A stretch of 64,000 bases of DNA from an uncultured Oscillospiraceae bacterium. GTDB lineage: Bacteria > Bacillota > Clostridia > Oscillospirales > Acutalibacteraceae. Below are positions 17,727-25,245 of this stretch, piece after piece. The translations under genes and the position numbers were made by a program. The notes beneath the pieces are model-generated. The model ran no database searches. It saw nothing but the letters and a program-made list of their open reading frames with translations, and was not told the origin of the DNA. Every line of letters begins with the position of its first letter. The stretch's first letter is position 1. The stretch is taken from contig CASDTR010000001.1 in assembly GCA_949283785.1 (NCBI GenBank), forward strand, positions 1 to 64,000. The letters are read 5' to 3'.

Positions 17727-18512
17727 TTACTTCCCCCGTACACTGTATCGTCCGCTTATGCGCCTGAGCAGATATTTGAGCAGCTTTTCAAGGGCCACGC
17801 TCAGTATTATCACCGCCAGGGTCCACGCAAATAAATCAAGGGTCTCGATATATATTTTTGAGCGGTAAAGCTCAAGGCCGATTGAGTTTTTCGGAACGCT
17901 GAGAACCTCGGCGGCAATTCCCGCCTTCCAGGCAAGGCCCAGAGCCGAAACGGCTCCCGAAGCAAGGTAGGGATACACCGAGGGAAAGTAAATCTTTGTA
18001 AAGGTCTTCACCTTGCCGATCCTGTAAACCTTCGCCATTTCAAGGTATTTTCTGTCCGTTCTGCTTATTCCCTCGCTTATATTTTCCCACACAATCGGCA
18101 CCGCCACAAGGGAGGCTATAAAGGCGGGGACCTTTCCGGAGCTCAGCCACACCAGCGCCAGTATTATAAAGGACGCCACGGGAGTAGCCCTTGCCGCAAT
18201 TATAACAGGATGAAAAAGCGCCCTGAGAATCGGCACAAAGCTCGTGAGAAAAGCCAGAAAAAAGCCGATCAACACTGCGGCGGCGTATCCTCCCATAATT
18301 CTGACAAGGGAAGAAAAGGCGGTGACCCAAAAAGAGCCCTGTGAGGCAAGCTCAAAGAGACGCTTTACCGTGGCCGCAGGTGAGACGATGAGTATCTCCT
18401 GCCCTACCGCCATATAGAAAATCTGCCAGAGCAGTACCCAGAAGAGTACCGCTCCGACTTTTATCATTATACTTTTATTCCTGTTTTTTTCAGCATCCAT
18501 AATAGAAATCAT
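17727..18512 (-). CDS. ABC transporter permease (SsuC/TauC type)
   Basis: 261 residues, about six membrane segments. The EAA loop appears around EVAKVYRIGKVKTFTKIYFPSVYPYLASGAVSALGLAWKAG. This is the BPD_transp_1 fold of the nitrate/sulfonate/taurine importer class. The frame overlaps the end of the binding-protein gene by 23 bases. An inner ATG at 18500 is a possible alternative start. Confidence 0.9.
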   Translation of the reverse strand: MISIMDAEKNRNKSIMIKVGAVLFWVLLWQIFYMAVGQEILIVSPAATVKRLFELASQGSFWVTAFSSLVRIMGGYAAAVLIGFFLAFLTSFVPILRALFHPVIIAARATPVASFIILALVWLSSGKVPAFIASLVAVPIVWENISEGISRTDRKYLEMAKVYRIGKVKTFTKIYFPSVYPYLASGAVSALGLAWKAGIAAEVLSVPKNSIGLELYRSKIYIETLDLFAWTLAVIILSVALEKLLKYLLRRISGRYSVRGK

Positions 18513-19515
18513 CCGCAGGCATCGCTCCGCCTATTGAAGAGGGGGCCGCGTCGAAAAGTATCTGAAGGTTTGACTGGGCAAGAGCCTTCATCTCAGCTCC
18601 CTCAACAAAAGTAATATTGCAGTTGGGTATAGCCATTTTCGCTACCGCTGCCTTAGGTATTATACCATAAGTTTCGCAGAGAACGGAAGCGTCTTCCTCA
18701 TTTGAGTTTACATAATCTACCGACGCTTTGTATTCCTCAAGGAAAGCCGCCAGGGCTTCGGAATTATTTTCCGCAAATTCCCTGCGCACTATGATGCAGC
18801 CCTGAACGAGCTCGCTCTCACCGTCGCCGCTGAGGAGTGTGGCCTTGCCCCACTCGCCCGTCATGTCAAGGGCGATTCTCAAATCGGAGTTCTGCACCCT
18901 TGCCGATGTGACGTTGGGCTCGGGCAGCATTGCAAGGTCAACCTTGCCCGTAGCTATCATCGTTGCAAGCTCCGCGTGCTCGGCCACATAATTTATCGTG
19001 ACGTCCTCTCCGGGAGTAAGTCCGTTTGCTTTCAAAATGTAGTTAAGAATATATTCGGGAGTTGAGCCCTGACCCGTGGCATAGAGGGTCTTTCCTTTAA
19101 GATCCGAAATCGAATTGACGGTATTGCCGTTTTCAAGAATATAGAGTACGCCCAAAGTGTTGATTGCGGCTATCTGTATCGCTCCGTTTGTCTTTTTATA
19201 AAGAGTCGAAGCAAGGTTGATGGGACAGGCCGCAATGTCAAGGGGATCCGTTGCGTTGGAAATAGCCGCCACTATCTGGTCGGGCGAGGTGGCAACGGTG
19301 AAGTCATAGTCGTTGGCGCTGGTTCCATTGGCGTCGTCGTCCATGAGCTTTGACATGCCCACTCCCGTTGGACCCATGAGAGCCGCCACGCTTACAGTGG
19401 TTTTCTCGGAGCCGCCTGTAGTATCTGCGGTGTCATCGTTTCCCGTGCAGGCCGCAAGGACGAAAAGCATCGCCAGAGCCAGCATAAGGGCTGTTATTCT
19501 TTTTGTCTGTTTCAT
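18490..19515 (-). CDS. ABC transporter substrate-binding lipoprotein (NMT1/SsuA-like)
   Basis: Lipoprotein signal MKQTKRITALMLALAMLFVLAAC with lipobox LAAC and lipidated Cys near residue 22, then a Ser/Thr/Asp linker and a two-lobed periplasmic-binding fold. The TLYATGQGSTPEYILNYILKANGLTPGEDVTINYV and KVDLAMLPEPNV blocks are typical of the NMT1/THI5-like and sulfonate/nitrate binding families. Two tandem ATGs (19518, 19515); the second, eight bases from GGAG, is used. 29 bases downstream of the Crp-type regulator. The ligand is unknown: sulfonates, thiamine precursors or related small molecules are candidates. Confidence 0.9.
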   Translation of the reverse strand: MKQTKRITALMLALAMLFVLAACTGNDDTADTTGGSEKTTVSVAALMGPTGVGMSKLMDDDANGTSANDYDFTVATSPDQIVAAISNATDPLDIAACPINLASTLYKKTNGAIQIAAINTLGVLYILENGNTVNSISDLKGKTLYATGQGSTPEYILNYILKANGLTPGEDVTINYVAEHAELATMIATGKVDLAMLPEPNVTSARVQNSDLRIALDMTGEWGKATLLSGDGESELVQGCIIVRREFAENNSEALAAFLEEYKASVDYVNSNEEDASVLCETYGIIPKAAVAKMAIPNCNITFVEGAEMKALAQSNLQILFDAAPSSIGGAMPADDFYYGC

Positions 19516-19544
19516 CATTATCTCTCCTTTTCCTTTGAAGCGTA

Positions 19545-20222
19545 TCACAGGGCGCCTTCCGAATACATTTTCAGATTTTCCCTGTCCGTAACCTTTATTT
19601 TCTTTCCGTCCTTCGCAACGCATCCAGCTCTCTCAAGCTCCTCGAATGCACGGTAAACGGAGGCCCTGCTTATGCTCAGAAGGCCGCAGAGCTTCGTCAT
19701 ACTGAGGGTGAGCTCCTCATTCTCCCGCGTGTTCTTCAGAAGCCAGCAGGCAAGCTTTGCCCCTGACGTCGCTCCCGTGTAGCTGTCTATCCTGCCGTTG
19801 AGAAAAGCTATCCTGTCGGAAAGATAGCCGATATAGCAGCGGGCTGCCTCCCCGTCCGCCGAGAGTATCCTCTCAACGCTTTCGGGAGAGAAAAACACGG
19901 CCTCGCATTTTTCCGCGGCGGTTATATCCGTGAGAAAAACGGGGTTGCTTCCGAAAAGGGTGACAGCTCCGAAAACGTCCCCTTTTGACAGGACGCTCAT
20001 ACTGACCCTTCCGAAATCCTTCGTGACCTGAGCGCTGCCTTTCAGGATCATGCCAAGCCCCCGCGAGCTTTCGCCGCCGGTGGCTATGGCCTCGCCCTTT
20101 GAAAAGCAAAGCTTTTCCGCCCTCTCCGCTTCCCTGAGCAGAATGTCGTCGTCGGTTTTTAAAAATAAAGGCGTCTGCTTCATAAGCCGGGCAATGGATA
20201 AAATTTCGTTTTCTGTTTTCAT
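19545..20222 (-). CDS. Crp/Fnr-family transcriptional regulator
   Basis: 225 residues: cyclic-nucleotide-binding-like beta barrel (CFSKGEAIATGGESSRGLGMILKGSAQVTK, KGDVFGAVTLFG), dimerisation helix, and C-terminal winged HTH with recognition helix region LCGLLSISRASVYRAFEELERAG. Barrel arginine and glutamate of true cAMP receptors are not evident, so the effector is unknown. Heads the ABC operon. A perfect palindrome TGTATCA-TT-TGATACA sits between its promoter and start, indicating autoregulation of all five genes. Confidence 0.9.
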   Translation of the reverse strand: MKTENEILSIARLMKQTPLFLKTDDDILLREAERAEKLCFSKGEAIATGGESSRGLGMILKGSAQVTKDFGRVSMSVLSKGDVFGAVTLFGSNPVFLTDITAAEKCEAVFFSPESVERILSADGEAARCYIGYLSDRIAFLNGRIDSYTGATSGAKLACWLLKNTRENEELTLSMTKLCGLLSISRASVYRAFEELERAGCVAKDGKKIKVTDRENLKMYSEGAL

Positions 20223-20245
20223 TCGTCCACTTCCTGCGCTTATTT

Positions 20246-20261
20246 TGTATCATTTGATACA
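20246..20261 (-). promoter_or_regulatory. Crp-type operator upstream of the regulator
   Basis: Perfect 7-2-7 inverted repeat TGTATCA-TT-TGATACA. It begins nine bases downstream of the -10 box, covering the transcription start region. Confidence 0.75.
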
Positions 20262-20269
20262 CTTTTTTC

Positions 20270-20298
20270 ATTTTACTACCGACATGGGAATTCGTCAA
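20270..20298 (-). promoter_or_regulatory. SigA-type promoter of the ABC operon
   Basis: TTGACG (20293-20298), 17 bases, TAAAAT (20270-20275), minus strand. Confidence 0.8.
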
Positions 20299-20452
20299 GA
20301 GGATAACAAAGTCTTCCGATACAAAAAATCGCCTGAGCCCTCAAATCTTTTTGGGAAAGGCGATAAAGGAGCATGTAACAGATTTTTAAACCGGTGAATT
20401 TTATTTGTTTTTCAGTGAAAAAAGGACGGCCGAAGCCGCCCTTTTATGTCTT

Positions 20453-22588
20453 TCATATTTTCGGTGTTTTTCCGCTTATCAGCCCTGCGGAATTGGCTAT
20501 GGCGATAAGGGCTACGCCCACATCGGCAAACACGGCCATCCACATGGACGCAAGGCCGAAGGCTCCGAGAATAAGCACCGCCGCCTTGACTCCCAGGGCA
20601 AACCAGATATTGAAGCGGACAATGCCCATCGTCTTTCTGAAAAGGGCAACAGCAGTTGCCAGAGAAGAGGGCTTGCTGCCCATGAGCACCAGGTCACTCG
20701 CTTCAATGGCGGCGTCGCTGCCCAGACCCATGGCCGCTCCCGCGTGGGCGCAGGCAAGGACGGGGGCGTCGTTTATGCCGTCGCCTGCAAATACGGTAAC
20801 TCCCGATTCGCTCTTTATCTTCTCCAATATCTCAAGCTTATCCTCCGGAAGCAGACCCGCGTAGTATTCATCTATTCCAAGGCGCTCCGCCACCGATTTT
20901 GCCGCGTCCTCATGGTCTCCCGTGAGCATGGCTATGCGCTTTATGCCGAGAGCTTTAAGCTGCCTTATTGCCTCGGCGGAATCCTCCCTGAGCTTGCTCT
21001 CAATATTCAGGGCTCCTATGAGCTTTCCCGAAACGCCCACGAAAATCTGAGCTCCCTCTTCGCCCGGAGAACTTGTATCTATACCGCTGTTTTCGAGGAA
21101 CCGTCTGCTGCCGCAGATGACCTCCTCGCCGTCAAGGTCTATCCTCGTGCCGTTTCCGGGTATCTCTTCAAAATCGGATATCCTCTTTTCGTCAACTTCC
21201 GTATACGCTCTGCGCACACATTCCGCAAGAGGATGCACGGAAAAATGCTCCCCGTAAGAGGCATAGCGCAATACGTCCTCACGAGTGAAGCCTTCCGCAC
21301 AGCGCACCTTTTCTATCTCGTTTTCCTCACAGGTAAGGGTGCCCGTTTTGTCAAAAACAACGGCCTTTGCCTTTGCTACAAGCTCCACGAAGGTGCCGCC
21401 CTTTACAAGTATTCCCCGTTTTGAAGCTCCGCCTATGCCCGCGAAAAATCCCAAAGGCACCGAGAGCACAAGGGCGCAGGGACAGGACGCCACAAGAAAA
21501 ACAAGGGAACGCTGAACCCACATGGAAAGGCTGCCCATACCGAAAAGAGGCGGCAGAAGCGCAAGGGCGGCCGCAAGACCTATGACGGTGGGCGTATAAT
21601 AAACCGCAAGCTTTGTAACCGTCTTTTCCGCCTTGCCCTTTCTGCCGGCGGCGGATTCGACCATATCTATTATCCTTGAAGCGGCGGAGTTTTCGCTGGT
21701 GGCCACGGCCTTTGCCGTAACCTCCCCCGTCTGATTGATGCATCCGCTTAAAACAGTCTTACCCGCCGTCACCTCAACGGGCAGGCTCTCTCCCGTCACG
21801 GGAGAGCAGTCAACCTGAGTGGCCCCGCCGATGATTTCACAGTCCACGGGGAATCGCTCAAAGGGCAGGATTTTTATGGTGTCGCCGATATTTATTTCCT
21901 CGGCTGCAACGGTTTTTATCTCTCCGTTTGACATGAGAAGATTTGCCTTGTCGGGGCGTATCTGCGAAAGGGCGGCGATGGAGCGTCTCGACCTTGAAAC
22001 GGCGTATTCCTCCAAAAGCTCGCCGACGCTGAAAAACATGATGACTGACGCCGCTTCCTTATATTCTCCTATTATAAAAGCGGCTATAACCGCAATTGCC
22101 ACAAGGAGGTTTTCGTCCGCCCTCTTGGCCAGAAGGCTGTGAAAGGCCTCAACAAGGACGGGAAATCCGCATACTGCGGCCGAAACTATAAGAAGGATAT
22201 TTGACACGGTACCTTCAAAGGAGGGCATAAACCCAAGTATCAGGAACACCGCCGAAACGCAGATGAGTATAAGTGATTTCTTTATATCCCCTGAGCCGTG
22301 CTCGTGGGAATGTTCATGGGTGTGTTCATGGGTGCGGTCCGAGGGCTTATTGCTGCTCTTCTCCTTTCTCTCAGAGGCGATTTCGCAGGAGTGACCCGCT
22401 TTTTCCGCAATCTCACGAACCCGAACCTCGGGGTTTTCGGCGGAAGAATCGGCCTCAAAGGTAAGGGTCTCATTGGCAAAATTCAGGCTTACGTTATGAA
22501 GTCCCTTCGTTTCGGCTATCTTCTTTTCGAGTCCCGCAGCACAGGCGGCGCAGTCAAGGCCCGACACCTTCATTTTATATTTTTTCAC
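20453..22588 (-). CDS. Zn/Cd/Pb-translocating P-type ATPase
   Basis: P1B-type exporter, 711 residues. N-terminal heavy-metal domain GLDCAACAAGLEKKI; His-rich linker (HTHEHSHEHGSGD, about 88-100); eight-helix membrane domain with the CPC motif CPCALVLSVPL; phosphorylation site DKTGTLTCEE; TGDHEDAAKS and GDGINDAPVLA. CPC with the His-rich linker points to ZntA/CadA-like Zn/Cd efflux rather than copper. The start codon overlaps the stop of the ArsR gene by four bases (ATGA), so translation is coupled. Downstream of the repressor and under its operator. Confidence 0.95.
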   Translation of the reverse strand: MKKYKMKVSGLDCAACAAGLEKKIAETKGLHNVSLNFANETLTFEADSSAENPEVRVREIAEKAGHSCEIASERKEKSSNKPSDRTHEHTHEHSHEHGSGDIKKSLILICVSAVFLILGFMPSFEGTVSNILLIVSAAVCGFPVLVEAFHSLLAKRADENLLVAIAVIAAFIIGEYKEAASVIMFFSVGELLEEYAVSRSRRSIAALSQIRPDKANLLMSNGEIKTVAAEEINIGDTIKILPFERFPVDCEIIGGATQVDCSPVTGESLPVEVTAGKTVLSGCINQTGEVTAKAVATSENSAASRIIDMVESAAGRKGKAEKTVTKLAVYYTPTVIGLAAALALLPPLFGMGSLSMWVQRSLVFLVASCPCALVLSVPLGFFAGIGGASKRGILVKGGTFVELVAKAKAVVFDKTGTLTCEENEIEKVRCAEGFTREDVLRYASYGEHFSVHPLAECVRRAYTEVDEKRISDFEEIPGNGTRIDLDGEEVICGSRRFLENSGIDTSSPGEEGAQIFVGVSGKLIGALNIESKLREDSAEAIRQLKALGIKRIAMLTGDHEDAAKSVAERLGIDEYYAGLLPEDKLEILEKIKSESGVTVFAGDGINDAPVLACAHAGAAMGLGSDAAIEASDLVLMGSKPSSLATAVALFRKTMGIVRFNIWFALGVKAAVLILGAFGLASMWMAVFADVGVALIAIANSAGLISGKTPKI

Positions 22589-22944
22589 TTTTTCTCACCT
22601 CTCTTGTGAAGTATGTGCTCGAGTCCCGCATTAAAAATAAGGCTCACATGTTCGTCGTCAAGGGCGTAATAAACTATTTTCCCGTGGCGGCGGGGCCTTA
22701 CGAGCCCTGCGGAGCGGAGTATCCTCAGCTGATGAGAAATCGCGCTCTGGCCCATGCCCAAAAGCTCCGCTATGTCCATAACGCACATCTCGTTTTCGAG
22801 CAGTGCGCTGAGTATGCTTATCCTCGTGCTGTCCCCGAACACCTTGAACAGTTCCGATAAGTCATAGAGCACTTCTATATCAGGCATTGTCTTTTTACCG
22901 TCAGTATTCTGCATTTCCTTTTCGGTCTTTTCAACGCTTGCCAA
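22585..22944 (-). CDS. ArsR/SmtB-family metal-sensing repressor
   Basis: 119 residues; winged HTH DIAELLGMGQSAISHQLRILRSAGLVRPRRHGKIVYYAL. The last helix carries DDEHVSLIFNAGLEHILH, the Asp/His pattern of the alpha-5 zinc site of CzrA/SmtB-type sensors. The start is TTG at 22944, eight bases from GGAGG. The first ATG is ten codons further and has no site. Controls the coupled ATPase gene; metal binding releases the operator. Confidence 0.92.
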   Translation of the reverse strand: MASVEKTEKEMQNTDGKKTMPDIEVLYDLSELFKVFGDSTRISILSALLENEMCVMDIAELLGMGQSAISHQLRILRSAGLVRPRRHGKIVYYALDDEHVSLIFNAGLEHILHKRGEKK

Positions 22945-22970
22945 AAGTAAAACCTCCGCTTCATTTCAAT

Positions 22971-22990
22971 ATATGAACACTTATTCATAT
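22971..22990 (-). promoter_or_regulatory. ArsR/SmtB-type operator
   Basis: Near-perfect 20-base palindrome ATATGAACACTTATTCATAT, close to the SmtB/CzrA consensus TATGAA...TTCATA, between the promoter and the TTG start. Confidence 0.85.
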
Positions 22991-23000
22991 GTTCAAGTCA

Positions 23001-23028
23001 ATTATATCACATGTTATGCTTTTGTCAA
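23001..23028 (-). promoter_or_regulatory. SigA-type promoter of the metal-efflux operon
   Basis: TTGACA (23023-23028), 16 bases, TATAAT (23001-23006), both perfect consensus, minus strand. Confidence 0.9.
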
Positions 23029-23059
23029 TAGATGTTGCAAAGAAAAATGAAAAATTTTC

Positions 23060-23087
23060 TTGACCTTATATTTTATTGCGTTACAAT
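23060..23087 (+). promoter_or_regulatory. Promoter of yjdF leader
   Basis: TTGACC (23060-23065), 16 bases, TACAAT (23082-23087). It gives a leader of roughly 145 bases before the yjdF start. Confidence 0.7.
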
Positions 23088-23099
23088 GATTTTGCAGAG

Positions 23100-23225
23100 A
23101 TAAAAACACTGTCCGGTCGGTAGTCCGGACGCAGAAATAAACTATACTCAGGTCACGGTAAAAACCTGTATGCATCTGTAAGTAACCTGCCTCCTTGGTT
23201 GTCCGTTCTCTGTCATGTTTTTTAA
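23100..23225 (+). ncRNA. Probable yjdF riboswitch leader
   Basis: Structured leader directly upstream of a YjdF/DUF2992 gene, the position of the known yjdF motif RNA, which binds azaaromatic compounds. Visible pairings include GTCCGG...CCGGAC (23111-23130) and AGGT...ACCT (23150-23166), followed by a second AACCTGCC/GGTTG-like pairing region and then the AAGGAGG site. The identification rests on gene context and length; I could not compare it with the full consensus. Confidence 0.6.
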
Positions 23226-23238
23226 GGAGGAAAATTTG

Positions 23239-23664
23239 ATGGAAAAATCTTATTCGAGTCTTACGGTGCTTTTTGAGCCGCCTTTCTGGGTGGGAATCTT
23301 TGAACTGACCTATAAAGGATGTTACACAGCCTGCAAGGTCACATTCGGAGCCGAGCCCACCGACCCGCAGATTTATGAATTCATTCTCAAAAGCTTTTCA
23401 AGCCTTGAATTCAGTCCGTCAATAAAAGCTGAGGAACACGGGGATAAACGTATCAACCCCAAAAGGCTCCGACGGGAAATAAACCGCCGGCAGCATGTCT
23501 TTCAGCGAAGCACAAAGTCACAGCAGGCCCTTTCGCTTATGCACAGAGAGAAAAAGGAAGAGGCAAAAAGGAGAAACAAGCAGCTCCGAAACGAGGAAAA
23601 AGAGCGAATTTATGAACTGAAAAAGCAAAAGCGCAAAGCAAAACACAGAGGATACGCCAAATAA
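23239..23664 (+). CDS. yjdF: YjdF family protein (DUF2992)
   Basis: 141 residues. The N-terminal beta domain (SLTVLFEPPFWVGIFELTYKGCYTACKVTFGAEPTDPQIYEFIL) and the highly basic C-terminal helix (INPKRLRREI ... STKSQQALSLMHREKKEEAKRRNKQL ... KKQKRKAKHRGYAK) match Bacillus YjdF along the whole length. Its function is unknown; the riboswitch in front of it in other Firmicutes senses azaaromatics, suggesting a detoxification or RNA-related role. The start at 23239 follows AAGGAGG by nine bases. The ATG at 23215 is upstream of that site and rejected. Confidence 0.9.
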   Translation: MEKSYSSLTVLFEPPFWVGIFELTYKGCYTACKVTFGAEPTDPQIYEFILKSFSSLEFSPSIKAEEHGDKRINPKRLRREINRRQHVFQRSTKSQQALSLMHREKKEEAKRRNKQLRNEEKERIYELKKQKRKAKHRGYAK

Positions 23665-23680
23665 TTTTTCCTCACTGACA

Positions 23681-23722
23681 AAAACTCCCTCGGCGCAGAC
23701 AAGCTGCAAAGAGGGAGTTTTA
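23681..23722 (+). terminator. Terminator of yjdF
   Basis: AAAACTCCCTC ... GAGGGAGTTTTATT, 11-bp stem and T-tract, 16 bases after the stop. Confidence 0.85.
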
Positions 23723-23759
23723 TTCTTTGGATTTTTTATTGCTTTACGGAAAACGAAAA

Positions 23760-23784
23760 CGCCGCGGGAAACGCTTCCCGCGGC
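23760..23784 (-). terminator. Left copy of duplicated terminator hairpin (R3 site)
   Basis: CGCCGCGGGAAACGCTTCCCGCGGC, 25 bases, identical to 23992-24016. On the minus strand it is followed by GTTTTCGTTTTCC, a T-rich tract. Confidence 0.85.
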
Positions 23785-23991
23785 TCAGCTTGTCGATAAA
23801 GTTATTTTTATGCTTAAACAGTTTTTGAGTTGCTGTTTTTCATGATTAAAGTGAACTCAATGTGGCGCAGAAAACAACGTAGTATCGAGGTTTCTTCATA
23901 TACAATCCCTCTGTCAAAACTGCGTTTTGACATCTCCCTTTACACAAGGGAGACAAGGGGGTGTGCTGAATTTCAGTTTTTCGACAGTCTC
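23785..23991 (+). repeat. Interspersed repeat copy R3
   Basis: Short-type copy, well preserved: TCAGCTTGTCGATAAAGTTA at the left, TTTTTCGACAGTCTC at the right, GTCAAAAC/GTTTTGAC and CTCCCTTT/AAGGGAG hairpins inside. Flanked by identical terminator hairpins. Confidence 0.88.
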
Positions 23992-24016
23992 CGCCGCGGG
24001 AAACGCTTCCCGCGGC
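23992..24016 (+). terminator. Right copy of duplicated terminator hairpin (R3 site)
   Basis: Same 25 bases as the left copy, followed by GGATTTTATAC. Confidence 0.85.
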
Positions 24017-24068
24017 GGATTTTATACAATTTGTACTTTGCTTCTGTACTTTTAATTTTCAGCTTTCC

Positions 24069-24881
24069 TTATTTGCACATAAAATCTTTCCGGTTTCCGT
24101 CCTGAGAAAGGGCGCCTCCCTGCACAAACACGGCCTTTGCCGCGGCGTCATCCTTGAGGTTAGCGTCAAGCCACGCTGCGGCGTAGGATGAAACCTTATC
24201 GGGAGTGAAAATGCAGGTAGTATGAACTCCCCATTTAAGAGAGGCGTAAACCGCTTCTCCCGTCACAGCCTCATAGGCGGGCTTTACCCACATGGAGGAG
24301 AGAACCATCAAATCGAGGGTTCCCGTCATAAAAAATACGGGCTTTGAAAGCTTTGCAGCCTCATCCTTGAAATTAGATCCCGCAATGGAGAGAACACAAT
24401 CTATCCGCTCGTCTGCGGCTCCCGCGTTCACGGCGCTTCTTCCGCCCCGGGAATGTCCTGCGGCGGCTATGTTTTCAGTATCCACTTTTCCGTAAAGGGC
24501 ACTTGAGGGGTCGCCGTTTTTCCCGAGGATATAATCCACCGTGTCAATCCGGGCCGTTCCGTCGGCGCTCATGACCGTTGTGTCAGCCGCCACTATGTAG
24601 CCTGCCGCTGCAATAGTTTTGAGAAGGCTGTAATACAGCTGAGTTATGCAGCCTGTGCCGTTTGCCCATACGACTACGGGATATTTTTCTCCGCTCTCTT
24701 CCAGGTCGGCAGGATAAAACACTATTTTGCCCGAGCCCCAGAAATTGGTATCCTTAACGCAGACCACCGCGTTGTCCTGTCCGAAGCAGTAAGTTCCGAA
24801 GGAGCCCGCAGACGCCGAAAATGCCAGCGAAGGCAGGATCATGGCTACTGCTAAAACCAGCGCCAATACTTTTTTCTTCAT
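24069..24881 (-). CDS. Secreted alpha/beta hydrolase (cutinase/PETase-like fold)
   Basis: 270 residues with signal peptide (KKVLALVLAVAMILPSLAFSASAG). The nucleophile elbow is GHSRGG in ENIAAAGHSRGGRSAVNAG. Plausible acid and His are Asp in MTGTLDLMVLSS and His in KWGVHTTCIF. A YPVVVWANGTGC strand near residue 68 supplies the oxyanion region. The arrangement resembles the chlorophyllase/dienelactone/PET-hydrolase-like group rather than lipases with lids. Substrate unknown; an extracellular esterase acting on plant or host esters is likely. Convergent with yjdF. Confidence 0.82.
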   Translation of the reverse strand: MKKKVLALVLAVAMILPSLAFSASAGSFGTYCFGQDNAVVCVKDTNFWGSGKIVFYPADLEESGEKYPVVVWANGTGCITQLYYSLLKTIAAAGYIVAADTTVMSADGTARIDTVDYILGKNGDPSSALYGKVDTENIAAAGHSRGGRSAVNAGAADERIDCVLSIAGSNFKDEAAKLSKPVFFMTGTLDLMVLSSMWVKPAYEAVTGEAVYASLKWGVHTTCIFTPDKVSSYAAAWLDANLKDDAAAKAVFVQGGALSQDGNRKDFMCK

Positions 24882-25187
24882 ATTCTATTTCTCAGTTCTG
24901 CCGCCCTTTTTAACTGCCGCATCTCCCGCGGCGGCATCGGAATGGAACTGAATAAGCCGCATTTTTCTTACCAATCCTCTGCATTTTACCGAAACATGTT
25001 TCGCGTTTTCGGTAAAATTCGCAGCAGTTTATGATAAAATTTTATCATTCTGAAACATTCACTGTCAACTATATTTGAAGGTCATCGGTCCGATTTGTCC
25101 ATGGCATTGTTTACAAAATTGATACGTTATTTTTTTGTTTTGATAATAAGAAAACATTTTTGTAGATATTTACCAAAACGTCAAAGG
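24882..25187. other. Intergenic region, no feature seen
   Basis: About 300 AT-rich bases between the divergent hydrolase and dinB genes. I see no gene, repeat or strong hairpin apart from the dinB promoter at its right edge. Confidence 0.5.
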
Positions 25188-25216
25188 TTTACTTTTTACA
25201 TAAACTGTGGTATCAT
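25188..25216 (+). promoter_or_regulatory. Promoter of dinB
   Basis: TTTACT (25188-25193), 17 bases, TATCAT (25211-25216), directly followed by the LexA box. Confidence 0.7.
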
Positions 25217-25221
25217 ATTCA

Positions 25222-25235
25222 CGAACAAATGTTCG
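25222..25235 (+). promoter_or_regulatory. LexA (SOS) box
   Basis: CGAACAAATGTTCG matches the Gram-positive LexA consensus CGAACRNRYGTTYG at every position and is a perfect palindrome outside the centre. Confidence 0.92.
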
Positions 25236-25245
25236 AGGTGATTTT

